A DNA stretch of 64,000 bases from Bacteroidetes bacterium GWF2_43_63 (lineage in GTDB: Bacteria > Bacteroidota > Bacteroidia > Bacteroidales > DTU049): contig MEOQ01000022.1 of the NCBI GenBank assembly GCA_001769275.1, forward strand, positions 1 through 64,000, in the 5' to 3' direction. The position numbers and the translations under genes were made by a program. The notes below the pieces were generated by a model. That model was not told where the DNA came from. It searched no databases and saw only the letters and a program-made list of their open reading frames with translations. Shown one piece after another: positions 53,924 through 61,899 of the stretch. Within the stretch, counting starts at the first letter, position 1; every line of letters starts with the position of its first letter.

Positions 53924-54684
53924 CCGATATTTCTGTTTTTTACATCAATTAGTTTTGCCAGAATCGACACAGCAATATCTTCCGGTGTTTCGCAGGCAAT
54001 GTCAACACCGATGGGCATGTCGATACATTCTATTTGTTCCTTTGTCATTCCAAATTCTTCGGCAAATTGTTTTCTGGCAAGTTCAACTTTGCGTTTTGAA
54101 CCGATCATGCCAATATATTTTTTCGGTTTATTTTTTAGCAGGGCCACTACTTCGCTGTCGAATGAGTGTTTGTAGGTAGTCACCACAATATATGAATTGC
54201 TGTGAAATTTTATTTTTTCAGAGGATTCTTCAAAAGGCATTTCATAGGTTGCAGCGAGCCCCTGGGGCCAGGTGGCGCATATTCCTTCGCGGTTATCGGC
54301 CACAATAATTTTATAGCCGGCTACTGAAGCCAGCTTTGCAAGGGCTTTTCCGACATGTCCGGCACCGAAAATAACCAATTCGGGTTGTTGCAGCAGTGGT
54401 TCAAAATACACAGTCATCCGGCCACCGCAGTGCATTTCGAGGTCGTTGGCAAGATTATATGATTTTACAACCGGCGTGTCGGTATTCATCTTTTTAACGG
54501 CCTCGGCAATGGCTTCTTTTTCGATGCTGCCACCGCCGATGGTGCCTTTGATAGAGCCATCGGCAAAGACCATCATTTTCGATCCGGGCTTGCGCGGAGT
54601 GGAGCCTTCAGCTCCGATGATAATGCATAAAACCGCAGCAACATTGTTGTTGATGGTTTCAGAAATGTCGTTGAAAAAATTCAT
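53920..54684 (-). CDS. xdhC: XdhC-family molybdenum cofactor insertion protein
   Basis: The start at 54684 ('MNFFNDISETI', 254 residues) is preferred over a longer frame with an odd hydrophobic prefix. XdhC proteins bind molybdopterin, help sulphurate it and insert it into xanthine dehydrogenase. The N-terminal domain has 'GSTPRKPGSKMMVF' and 'GGSIEKEAI'. The middle 'MHCGGRM' holds the conserved Cys, and the C-terminal Rossmann domain opens 'LVIFGAGHVGKALAKLA' and includes 'GMIGSKRKVELA'. It is the first gene of the xdh operon and overlaps xdhA by 4 bp, consistent with a dedicated maturation factor. Confidence 0.92.
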   Translation of the reverse strand: MNFFNDISETINNNVAAVLCIIIGAEGSTPRKPGSKMMVFADGSIKGTIGGGSIEKEAIAEAVKKMNTDTPVVKSYNLANDLEMHCGGRMTVYFEPLLQQPELVIFGAGHVGKALAKLASVAGYKIIVADNREGICATWPQGLAATYEMPFEESSEKIKFHSNSYIVVTTYKHSFDSEVVALLKNKPKKYIGMIGSKRKVELARKQFAEEFGMTKEQIECIDMPIGVDIACETPEDIAVSILAKLIDVKNRNIG

Positions 54685-54761
54685 GATGCTAATATTTGCA
54701 AGGTAAAAGTACAAAATATATTTTAGTGGCGAGTTGTGAATGGTCAGTAGTCAGTTAGATT

Positions 54762-54797
54762 AAGGTTAATAACGAGGTTAAGGTTTTGAGGTTGAAT
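54762..54797. repeat. GGTTAA-like short tandem array
   Basis: The segment TTAAGGTTAATAACGAGGTTAAGGTTTTGAGGTTGAATT is composed of drifting GGTTAA/GAGGTT units. Like-built arrays occur at 25180-25205 (GGTCAA), 37735-37757 and 50090-50129 (inverted). Confidence 0.55.
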
Positions 54798-54874
54798 TAA
54801 GCAGGAAAATAGAAATTAAAAAACAGTTATCTTTGAATCCGGAAGGAAATTGCCATGATTAATTAACCAGATTT

Positions 54875-55531
54875 ATGATTCGCAAATTAATTACTACCAG
54901 CATTTTATTTGTTTTCATTTTTTCTGTCAATTGCCAGAACTGCAGAATAGATTTCGCGTCGGCTTTCTTATATGCGAATTGCGATAACGTTTTTGTCATT
55001 TTTGTAAAAAGCAGCCATGACGGAAAAATTACGACCACTATTGATAATGGCACAATTGAACTTTCATCGATTGAAGACGATTCTGTTTTTAGATATTATG
55101 CCCGTCCTAAGGGCAGTATAAATGCAACAATTTCAGTTTATGAAGTCAATGGAAGAGATTCAACTTTATTGGCAAAAGAAAAATACCGGGTGAGACCTTT
55201 GCCGCTGCCTTGGGCTAGGTTGTCGACTCAATTATGCAACCCATGCAGGCTTGATGTTCGGGCACTCAAATCTGCGTTCGGGATTCAGGCTTACCTTGTT
55301 AATGTGGGACCTGAAATTTCATATCCCATAGTTTCCTTTACTGTCATTGCATTACGCGATTCCACGATGATTTTTACCGAAGAAGTGTCAGGCGGTGATT
55401 TTACCGAATCATTGCTTGAAAAATTCGACTTATTGGGGAGAGGCGACAGAGTAATTTTCACATCCATTCAAGCCCAGATTTCAGAGGGATATGATGCTGT
55501 GTTGAATTCAATTGAAATAGTGATTGAATAA
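54875..55531 (+). CDS. Stand-alone GldM/PorM C-terminal-domain protein, exported
   Basis: The 218-residue protein has a signal peptide ('MIRKLITTSILFVFIFSVNC'), then regions that match the last two domains of GldM/PorM. The first (about 25-105) has 'YANCDNVFVIFVKSS', 'ITTTIDNGTI' and 'GSINATISVYEVNG'. The second (about 108-218) has 'YRVRPLPLPWARL', 'ALKSAFGIQAYL' and 'PIVSFTVI', and ends 'GRGDRVIFTSIQAQISEGYDAVLNSIEIVI'. GldM is part of the T9SS motor and normally has an N-terminal transmembrane helix and four periplasmic domains; here only domains D3 and D4 remain, without the anchor. It could bind the GldK/N ring or act as a decoy or adaptor. A TATCTTTG -7 element is at 54828-54835. It stands alone. 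Confidence 0.75.
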   Translation: MIRKLITTSILFVFIFSVNCQNCRIDFASAFLYANCDNVFVIFVKSSHDGKITTTIDNGTIELSSIEDDSVFRYYARPKGSINATISVYEVNGRDSTLLAKEKYRVRPLPLPWARLSTQLCNPCRLDVRALKSAFGIQAYLVNVGPEISYPIVSFTVIALRDSTMIFTEEVSGGDFTESLLEKFDLLGRGDRVIFTSIQAQISEGYDAVLNSIEIVIE

Positions 55532-55570
55532 ACATTTTTATTGTTGCAAGATATACATGCAGAATATTAT

Positions 55571-55745
55571 AGGTCACGCGTCAACGTAAAACGTTGCAAG
55601 CAGGAGACGCGCGCCCAAGTGTCAATGTCACGCGTCAACGTAAAACAGCTTGCCGCATTTTAGGTGATTGCAGGCTGGAGACGCGCTCCCAGGTTGAGAA
55701 TGACCATGTCACGGATGACATATCCGCGCCATGGATGTATATGTC
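55571..55745. repeat. Tandem ACGCGT elements plus the CCATGTCACGGAT segment
   Basis: GGTCACGCGTCAACGTAAAACG (55572-55593) occurs, then the same start again at 55627, each followed by GGAGACGCGC. Next comes GAGAATGACCATGTCACGGATGACATATCCGCGCCATGGA (about 55696-55734), which is close to the inverse of about 49671-49710. A translated reading frame shares 'HVTDxISAPW' in both places, which makes the small frames here repeat artefacts, not genes. Confidence 0.75.
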
Positions 55746-55856
55746 ACTTTTCAACTTTATGAACCTGATGAACTTTCAACTGCATATGCGTTGTGCAAAA
55801 AATTCCTTACAACCCACTACTCACAACTGACCACTATTATGTATCTTTGCACCGCA

Positions 55857-57263
55857 ATGTTTAAGGAGTTTTTACTGCATAAAGTTTTCGGCATCATTCA
55901 TCAGCGGGCGGTTGAAAAGGCGCTTCGATGCTATGTTGTAGGAGGTTATGTGCGCGACATCATTCTTGAACGGCCTTCGTGGGATGTGGACATTGTGGTT
56001 GAAGGCGACGGTATTGAGCTTGCCGAATATGTTGCCTCCCAACTAAAGCCACGCCCGAAAGTTTCGGTTTTCAAAAATTTTGGAACAGCACATTTTGTAT
56101 ATGATGATACGGAATGGGAATTTGTGGGTGCGCGCAGCGAAAGCTATAGTCGCGGCAGCCGCAATCCCGAAGTAATGCCCGCTACCATCGAAGAAGATAT
56201 GCTAAGGCGCGATTTCACCATCAATGCCATGGCCGTTAGTCTCGGAGCGGATTTTGGTGAATTGTTGGACATGTTTGGCGGTCAGACCGATTTACAAAAG
56301 GGCCTTATTCGAACACCGCGTGATCCGCAAATCACATTTTCGGATGACCCGCTTCGTATGCTGCGAGCTGTACGATTCGCATCGCGCTTCGGTTTTGAAA
56401 TTGCAAAAGAAGCTTTTAGCTCAATCAAAGAAAACATCAGTCGCATCGGAATCATAGCTCCTGAGCGCATTTCGGAGGAGCTCAATAAAATGCTGATGCA
56501 TAAAAAGCCATCAGCCGGATTTTTCCTGCTTGACAAATGTGACCTTTTGCAGCCTATACTTCCTGAGCTTTTCGCGCTGAAAGGTGTTGAAAGCATGCAT
56601 GGTGTAATGCATAAGGAAAACTTTACCCATACGCTGATGGTTGTTGACAACGTAGCGAAGGTCTCTGACTCGCTCTGGCTGCGCTGGGCCGCATTGTTGC
56701 ATGACATCGGGAAAGCGCCGACCAAAAAATTTGACAAAGTGCGCGGCTGGACATTTCACGGACACGATGCTGTTGGGCAGCGCATGGTACTGAAACTATT
56801 CAAGCGATTGCATCTGCCGCAGAATGAAAAAATGCATTATGTTGCAAAAATTGTAGGGTTGCATCTGCGCCCCATCAGTCTGGTTGAAGAAGGTGTTACC
56901 GACAGTGCTTTGCGTCGTTTGATTTTCGAAGCCGGTGATGATCTGGATGATTTGCTCATGCATGCCGAAGCAGATATTACTTCAGCCAATAAACAAAAGG
57001 TGAAATTATATCTTTCTAATTTTTCCGATTTACGCATGAAGCTTGCTGAAACTGAAGATAATGATCGCATTCGGAATTTTCAGCCGCCGGTTAGTGGCGA
57101 AGAGATCATGGAAGTCTTTGGTATTGAGCCTTCACGAGAGGTTGGCCTCATTAAAAATGCAATTAAGGATGCCATTCTCGACGGTGAAATTCACAATAAC
57201 CGCGAAGAGGCATGGCAGCTGATGCTGGATCAGGGGAAAAAGCTTGGTTTGAAGCCAGTGTAA
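55857..57263 (+). CDS. CCA-adding tRNA nucleotidyltransferase with HD domain
   Basis: The start at 55857 ('MFKEFLLHKVFGIIHQRAVEKALRCYVVGGYVRD') gives 468 residues. A longer reading runs through repeat DNA, and a TATCTTTG -7 element (55842-55849) lies in it. The nucleotidyltransferase head has 'VVGGYVRDIILERPSWDVDIVV' (GG and DxD) and 'RRDFTINAMA'. The tail is an HD phosphohydrolase domain ('HTLMVVDNV...LLHDIGKAPTKKF', about 245-290). It adds or repairs the 3' CCA of tRNAs. The HD part may remove 2',3'-cyclic phosphate ends, as in E. coli CCA; that is inference. It is transcribed in the same direction as the following gene. Confidence 0.93.
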   Translation: MFKEFLLHKVFGIIHQRAVEKALRCYVVGGYVRDIILERPSWDVDIVVEGDGIELAEYVASQLKPRPKVSVFKNFGTAHFVYDDTEWEFVGARSESYSRGSRNPEVMPATIEEDMLRRDFTINAMAVSLGADFGELLDMFGGQTDLQKGLIRTPRDPQITFSDDPLRMLRAVRFASRFGFEIAKEAFSSIKENISRIGIIAPERISEELNKMLMHKKPSAGFFLLDKCDLLQPILPELFALKGVESMHGVMHKENFTHTLMVVDNVAKVSDSLWLRWAALLHDIGKAPTKKFDKVRGWTFHGHDAVGQRMVLKLFKRLHLPQNEKMHYVAKIVGLHLRPISLVEEGVTDSALRRLIFEAGDDLDDLLMHAEADITSANKQKVKLYLSNFSDLRMKLAETEDNDRIRNFQPPVSGEEIMEVFGIEPSREVGLIKNAIKDAILDGEIHNNREEAWQLMLDQGKKLGLKPV

Positions 57264-57325
57264 AATTTTATTAATCGCCCTTTACGCTTCATATTTTTTG
57301 TATCTTCGTACAAAATTTTTACAGT

Positions 57326-57889
57326 ATGCATGCCTATAAATTCAGAATCACATCTGACGAAAATGATGAATTTCTGCGTGAAATAGATGTTCTGGCCAAT
57401 CAGACTTTTGAGGATTTTCATAAATGCCTTGTCAGAACCTGTAAATTGGCCGGGAACGAATTGGCTTCTTTTTATCTCTGTGATAATCAGTGGAGAAAAC
57501 GTCGTGAAATTACGCTGGTGGATATGTCGATGGATGATGACGAAGAAAAATCTGCGGAATCAAACATCATCATGAAAGATGGTAAGCTGAATCAGGTAAT
57601 TAACGACCCTCATCAAAAGTTGATTTATGTGTATGATTATCTGAGCATGTACACGCTTTACATCGAGTTGATGAAAATCGGGACTGCTGACCTCACCATG
57701 CATTTTCCACTGATTTCCAAAGAAATTTCAGATATTATTGCACCACCTTCAAAAATCAATAAAATTCTGGAGGAAGAAGAAGTTGTTTTTGATGAAGATG
57801 AATTGGTGGGAAGTGCGGAAGAGAAGGAAGAAGATGATGAAAATTTGACTGAAGAACAGTTCTACAACGACGATTCCGCTGAGGTTTAA
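57326..57889 (+). CDS. Plasmid pRiA4b ORF-3-like protein
   Basis: The 187-residue protein starts 'HAYKFRITSDENDEFLREIDVLANQTFEDFHKCLVRTCKLAGNELASFYLCDN', matching the pRiA4b ORF-3-like (IS1096 TnpR-type) domain, which reads like a small wHTH or dimer fold. The second half is acidic ('EEEEVVFDEDELVG...EEKEEDDENLTEEQFYND'). Family members are widespread in bacteria, often near mobile elements, without a known role. Here nothing else mobile was seen. It precedes a TPR gene by 23 bp and probably shares its transcript. A TATCTTCG near-consensus -7 element is at 57301-57308. Confidence 0.8.
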   Translation: MHAYKFRITSDENDEFLREIDVLANQTFEDFHKCLVRTCKLAGNELASFYLCDNQWRKRREITLVDMSMDDDEEKSAESNIIMKDGKLNQVINDPHQKLIYVYDYLSMYTLYIELMKIGTADLTMHFPLISKEISDIIAPPSKINKILEEEEVVFDEDELVGSAEEKEEDDENLTEEQFYNDDSAEV

Positions 57890-57912
57890 TTATTTTTTTG
57901 AGACAACTAGCA

Positions 57913-59322
57913 ATGGATTCTTCTGACAATTATTTTAGCGAAGAAGACTTGGACGCGCTTGTATCGCGCTTCCGGAATGCTGTTGAACAGGACGAATCAG
58001 AATATTTCGAACCCGATGAGCTTGAAGCAATAGCTGATGTGCTACTGAAAAACGACGAACTTATTCTTGCAAAATCAGCCATAGACTACGGGTTGAAAAT
58101 GTTTCCGGATAATGAAGATTTTCAGATCCTGGATATTCATTATCATGTTCTTGACAACAGGTCGGATGCCGCTGAGATTTTGGCAAGACGATTCATTGAA
58201 ACATTTACCGATAATGTTGAAGTGCGCTTAGTGCTGGCTTCTATAATGAGCGACCGGGGAAATCACCGCGAAGCGCTCGATTTGCTTGAACAGGCCCGGG
58301 AAATGGATCCGGAATCGGAGCACGCTATTACTGCACTCAGCATGGAGTATCAGGTTTTGGGTCAGCACCGGAAGGCCATCGAACTTTACCGTGAAATTCT
58401 TGAAAATAATCCGACGGACGAATTTGCACTCAATGAGTTGATTTTTGTTTTCGAAGTTGCCAATGAAATAAACGAAGCCATTCGCTTTTTAACTGATTTT
58501 GCCGATCGTTACCCCTTCAATCAGCAGGCGTGGTTTCATCTTGCAAATACGCATAATATCAACAATGAACCAATGAAAGCCATTGAGGCCTACGATTTTG
58601 CGCTGGCCATTGATCCTGCTTTTATGCCGGCAATGTTTGGCAAAGGTCATTCATACATGTTTGCCGGTGATCACCTTAAAGCCATTGACTGTTTCAGGGA
58701 AACGGCCGAATCGGATGGATTTAAGGCAGCCTCATATCTTTCACTTGGCGAAGCATATTCTCAAATGAACAATTACGGGCTGGCATCCGAATACTATCTG
58801 AAAAGCATCGAAGCAGACGCAACGTACAATGAATCACGCATGGGGCTTGCCTATTGCCTGTACATGATGAATCTGGATGAAGAAGCTTTACGACATGTAA
58901 ACGAAGCGATTCTGAACGAGCCGGAACGCACCGATACCTATCAGTTGAAAGGAACTATTCTGATGAATATGGAAAATTATCCTGATGCTGTAACGGAATT
59001 TCGGAACGCAATCCGTGCCGATAAGGAAAATGAAGAAGCGTGGCTCGATTTAAGTGAAGCGCATCATTTTTTGACAGGCTTTGAGGATGCAATTAAAATA
59101 TTGCATGAAGCGGAAGAGGTACTGGAAGCTGAAAATGCAATGATTACTTTTCGTAAGGCGGCCTTGCTTTTCGAAGCGGGCAAAAACCAGGAGGCTGTTT
59201 CGCAGTTATTGACGGGATTGTCGATCAATGCTGAGTTGTACACCACAATTTACAGTTACAACAAAGAGCTCGAAAACAACGAGATTATTCAGGAAATTGT
59301 TACAATGTTTTTAAATCAATGA
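57913..59322 (+). CDS. TPR protein, cytoplasmic
   Basis: I take the ATG at 57913 ('MDSSDNYFSEEDLDALVSRFRNAV', 469 residues) rather than an upstream TTG. There is no signal peptide. About ten TPR units follow, for example 'ALDLLEQAREMDPESEHAITALSMEYQVLGQHRKAIELYREIL' and 'AWFHLANTHNINNEPMKAIEAYDFALAIDPAFMPAMFGKGHSYMFAGDHLKAIDCFRE'. Such proteins are interaction scaffolds. It is followed after 4 bp by the ComA-like gene and preceded by the pRiA4b-like gene, so a four-gene operon including aroE is likely. Its partner in this group is unknown. Confidence 0.87.
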   Translation: MDSSDNYFSEEDLDALVSRFRNAVEQDESEYFEPDELEAIADVLLKNDELILAKSAIDYGLKMFPDNEDFQILDIHYHVLDNRSDAAEILARRFIETFTDNVEVRLVLASIMSDRGNHREALDLLEQAREMDPESEHAITALSMEYQVLGQHRKAIELYREILENNPTDEFALNELIFVFEVANEINEAIRFLTDFADRYPFNQQAWFHLANTHNINNEPMKAIEAYDFALAIDPAFMPAMFGKGHSYMFAGDHLKAIDCFRETAESDGFKAASYLSLGEAYSQMNNYGLASEYYLKSIEADATYNESRMGLAYCLYMMNLDEEALRHVNEAILNEPERTDTYQLKGTILMNMENYPDAVTEFRNAIRADKENEEAWLDLSEAHHFLTGFEDAIKILHEAEEVLEAENAMITFRKAALLFEAGKNQEAVSQLLTGLSINAELYTTIYSYNKELENNEIIQEIVTMFLNQ

Positions 59323-59326
59323 TATT

Positions 59327-60106
59327 ATGATGAACTTTGAAATGTCGCATTTACCGGAAAGAACAAATAAGCCGAGAGCTTATGGTGTGAATATGATAAT
59401 GGATAAAGGGATGTGTTTGCAAGAAGCAGAAAACATGCTTCAATCAGCCGGACATTTGGTAGATTTTGTAAAGCTGGGCTTTGGAACATCAATTATTACC
59501 GGCGGACTTGAAAAAAAAATAAAATTCTATCGCAATGCCGGAATTCGATTGTATTTTGGCGGAACCTTGTTTGAGGCGTTCCTGATCCGCAACGATGTGG
59601 ATGGTTACAAACGCGTGCTCGATAAATACAAAATGGATACGGTCGAAATCAGTGACGGCTCCATGGATATGGATCACGACCTGAAATGTCGCTATATTAG
59701 CGAGTTTGCAAAGAATTTTACTGTGCTGAGCGAAGTAGGATCAAAACGGGTCGATGTAAATTTATCGGATGAAGATTGGTTGAAAGAAATGCAGACCGAG
59801 CATCAGGCGGGATCTTCGTTTGTGATTGCCGAAGCGCGTGAGGCCGGAAATATCGGAATTTACGACAGCACCGGTGCCGCAAAAAAAGGTCTGATACAGC
59901 TGATAACTGAGAATTTCGACGTGAATAAAATACTTTGGGAAGCGCCTCAGAAAAATCAACAACTTTATTTTATCAAGGAATTCGGAACGAATGTGAATCT
60001 TGGAAATATAGCTCCAAATGACATAATTCCGCTTGAAACCATTCGTTTAGGTTTGCGCGGCGACACCTTCTTTCATTTTTTGCCCGACGCGATGAAACAA
60101 AATTAA
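59327..60106 (+). CDS. comA: Phosphosulfolactate synthase (ComA family)
   Basis: The 259-residue TIM-barrel protein has 'YGVNMIMDKGMCL' near the start, 'VDFVKLGFGTSIITG' and 'LYFGGTLFEAFLIRNDV'. Next is 'TVEISDGSMDMDHDLKCRYI', then 'VLSEVGSKRVDVNLSDEDW' and 'VIAEAREAGNIGIYD', which fit the ComA family throughout. ComA adds sulphite to phosphoenolpyruvate to make phosphosulfolactate, the first step of coenzyme M synthesis in methanogens. Bacteroidota do not make methane, so the product more likely enters a sulfolactate, cysteate or sulfonolipid route; this is inference. The other enzymes (ComB, ComC and so on) are not in the window. It starts 4 bp after the TPR gene. Confidence 0.88.
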   Translation: MMNFEMSHLPERTNKPRAYGVNMIMDKGMCLQEAENMLQSAGHLVDFVKLGFGTSIITGGLEKKIKFYRNAGIRLYFGGTLFEAFLIRNDVDGYKRVLDKYKMDTVEISDGSMDMDHDLKCRYISEFAKNFTVLSEVGSKRVDVNLSDEDWLKEMQTEHQAGSSFVIAEAREAGNIGIYDSTGAAKKGLIQLITENFDVNKILWEAPQKNQQLYFIKEFGTNVNLGNIAPNDIIPLETIRLGLRGDTFFHFLPDAMKQN

Positions 60107-60157
60107 TAACTGATTATTTTCATCTAAAACATATTCCGGCTAAAAATAAATTTCATC

Positions 60158-60901
60158 ATGAAGCATTACGCAATTATTGGAAGACCAATTTCGCATTCAA
60201 TAGCCGGACAATGGTTTTCGAAACGCTTTCGCGAATTGTCTATCGACGCTGATTTCAGAATGATTATACCTGCGGAGACCGAAATGAAAGATTTTCGCAC
60301 GTGGGTCCTTGACAATAAATTTGACGGGCTGCTTGTCACCATTCCTTTGAAAATGGATGTGATGCGCTTTCTCGATGAAATCGATGAGCAGGCGAAAGAA
60401 ATTCATGCCGTAAATATGATAAGTGTGACGGATGGAAAACTGAAAGGGTACAATACTGATCATGTTGCATTTGAATCGCAAATAAAACGGGTAAGACCGG
60501 ATGGATTCAAAAAAGCCATCATCATGGGCATTGGCGGCGCCGCAGCTGCAGTGATTTACGCGCTTAAAAGAAATGGCATTGAATTCATCAAAGTGTCGCG
60601 CCGCAAAGAGTTCGGAGACATTTTATACAACGAGCTCACTGAGAGCGATTTCAAGGATGCAGATTTGATCATCAATACAACGCCACTTGGGATGGCCGCG
60701 TATAAAAATGACTTTCCTCCTTTAAATTATTCTCTGATAAATAATAACGCGCTTGCGTTTGATTTGATTTATAATCCAGAGCAAACCGTGTTTCTGAAAA
60801 AATGCGCTGAAATTGGCTGCCAGACAGAGAATGGAATGGGCATGGTGGAATTTGTCTATGAGCGTGCGATGGAGACATGGGGTTTGACGCATGAGGCATG
60901 A
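60158..60901 (+). CDS. aroE: Shikimate dehydrogenase
   Basis: The 247-residue protein reduces dehydroshikimate to shikimate in the aromatic amino-acid route. Visible are 'IIGRPISHSIAGQWFSKRF' (normally a SHSxSP pattern), 'VTIPLKMDVMRFLDEID' (catalytic Lys), 'GYNTDH', 'IMGIGGAAAAVIYAL' (NADP fold) and 'NTTPLGM'. The end 'FDLIYNPEQTVFLKKCAEIGCQTENGMGMVEFVYERA' fits, with the usual Gln-Ala pair replaced. It is on the same strand 51 bp after the ComA-like gene and is the last gene before repeat-filled DNA. The family assignment is safe; the small first-motif change is mild. Confidence 0.93.
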   Translation: MKHYAIIGRPISHSIAGQWFSKRFRELSIDADFRMIIPAETEMKDFRTWVLDNKFDGLLVTIPLKMDVMRFLDEIDEQAKEIHAVNMISVTDGKLKGYNTDHVAFESQIKRVRPDGFKKAIIMGIGGAAAAVIYALKRNGIEFIKVSRRKEFGDILYNELTESDFKDADLIINTTPLGMAAYKNDFPPLNYSLINNNALAFDLIYNPEQTVFLKKCAEIGCQTENGMGMVEFVYERAMETWGLTHEA

Positions 60902-60933
60902 GGCATGCGGTGCTCAATGCACATTGCGCGATT

Positions 60934-60983
60934 GACGACGCACTCAGATCGTGTCGCTCCGCGCCCCGATGCAGAGAGGTCAT
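60934..60983. repeat. Diverged copy of the hairpin repeat after aroE
   Basis: CACTCAGATC, GTGTCGCTCCGCGCC, then GATGCAGAGAGGTCATC: the ACTCAGG/GCAGAGAGGTT signature in weakened form. The flanks carry GGCATGCGG and GCTCAACGCTC, also found in the 10323-10400 stretch. The gap 60902-61138 holds no other feature. Confidence 0.45.
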
Positions 60984-61138
60984 CAATGCTCAACGCTCAA
61001 AGCACAGAGCAAAACGATTGAGCATGGTGCATAAAGTATGCAATGCAAATCCTTTATGAATTTTCCAAAAAGATTCATCTGTATCAGAATTCTTTCTATT
61101 TTTATGGTTTGAATATCGTTCACTGAGTTTGCTGTTTC

Positions 61139-61384
61139 ATGAAAAAACTTCGAATACTTAAACTTTTGCAGGTTGTTTTGATGCTTGCCGTGATTATAAC
61201 GACGGCGCAGTCATGCAATGCCGTAAAACAATGGTTTGGCAACAGTGGCGATTTTGACAAGAAGCATGTCAGGGCTGAGCGAAAAGCGTTGCGTGAGCAA
61301 ATGGAAGAAGACGAGTTGTGGGGCGGTGATGACGAATACAATTCGTGGGAAGAAAGTGACGAGTATGACAAGGATCGCTGGTAA
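61139..61384 (+). CDS. Small lipoprotein-like peptide A of the radical SAM cluster
   Basis: The 81-residue peptide has the leader 'MKKLRILKLLQVVLMLAVIITTAQSC' with a lipobox-like Cys26. The part after it differs from the other five: no Cys-Tyr motif, but an acidic and aromatic tail ('WGGDDEYNSWEESDEY'). The leader ('KKLRILKLL') is close to that of peptide B ('KRLRTVKLLL'), so the two come from one ancestor. It is first in a row of six small genes that ends in a radical SAM/SPASM enzyme. It could be a partner or a diverged substrate; I cannot tell which. Spacing to peptide B is 11 bp. Confidence 0.72.
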   Translation: MKKLRILKLLQVVLMLAVIITTAQSCNAVKQWFGNSGDFDKKHVRAERKALREQMEEDELWGGDDEYNSWEESDEYDKDRW

Positions 61385-61395
61385 AATTGTTTCTG

Positions 61396-61611
61396 ATGAA
61401 AAGACTTCGCACCGTAAAACTTCTGCTGGGCGCAACACTGCTCACTTTGATTGGTGCCGTAGTTCAATCATGCCGGCCGGTAATCAATACTTGCTATAAA
61501 CCGGCACCACCCGATGACCGTGATTCATCCGAATACAAAACAATCCGCAATTCGTGTTATGATATGCCCGCAGAGCCGACAGACACAATGCCGCGAAATG
61601 AAAAAGAGTAA
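61396..61611 (+). CDS. Cys-Tyr repeat lipoprotein precursor B of the radical SAM cluster
   Basis: The 71-residue peptide starts at the ATG at 61396 (a TTG lies 9 bp before). The leader 'KRLRTVKLLLGATLLTLIG' ends at a lipobox-like 'VVQSC' (Cys26). The short mature part holds two copies of the repeated motif: 'CYKPAPPDD' (Cys33) and 'CYDMPAEPTD' (Cys54). Neighbouring genes C to F carry further copies. The 3' end overlaps the start of C by 14 bp in another frame, so the genes are translationally linked. Predicted role: lipid-anchored peptide modified at its Cys-Tyr sites by the radical SAM enzyme 1.3 kb downstream. Confidence 0.78.
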   Translation: MKRLRTVKLLLGATLLTLIGAVVQSCRPVINTCYKPAPPDDRDSSEYKTIRNSCYDMPAEPTDTMPRNEKE

Positions 61612-61891
61612 AGTCTTTTTATATCGCTCACTTTATCTCACCGGAAGGATTTTTTCCTGGCGGCGTCTGATACTGTTTGCAGGAGCCTCGCTGCTGGCGG
61701 CTTCGCAGGCATGTAAATCAACTCCGAAAATGTGCTACGAGATTGCGGTGCCTGACGATACCATTCAAAGTCAGACACAGACACAGAAACAGGATTCGCT
61801 TTATTTGCAGATTGACTGCTACGAAATTGCTGCACCGCCCGATTCATCGGTGTTTGAGGAACAACAAAACATTCCCGATAAAACAGAATAA
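61598..61891 (+). CDS. Cys-Tyr repeat lipoprotein precursor C
   Basis: The 97-residue product starts at 61598 ('MKKSKVFLYRSLYLTGRIFSWRR'); the longer open frame upstream reads through gene B out of frame. A hydrophobic leader ('LILFAGASLLAASQAC') ends at Cys39. The mature peptide has two copies of the motif, 'MCYEIAVPDD' (Cys46) and 'DCYEIAAPPD' (Cys74), 28 residues apart and separated by a Gln/Thr-rich linker. The pre-lipobox 'SWRRLILFAG' resembles the 'HWKWLTLWTG' and 'GWRWLSLMAG' of peptides D and E. It is separated from D by 8 bp. Confidence 0.78.
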   Translation: MKKSKVFLYRSLYLTGRIFSWRRLILFAGASLLAASQACKSTPKMCYEIAVPDDTIQSQTQTQKQDSLYLQIDCYEIAAPPDSSVFEEQQNIPDKTE

Positions 61892-61899
61892 ACTTTCCA

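Noticed and set aside
55594-55830. Small protein gene before the CCA enzyme
   Set aside because: It lies in repeat DNA whose inverse copy near 49671-49724 gives the same peptide, so the frame is a by-product of the repeat.
57326-57889. Sign of an insertion sequence because of the pRiA4b ORF-3/IS1096-type domain
   Set aside because: No transposase, terminal repeat or target duplication is present. The domain is common in chromosomes without mobile context.
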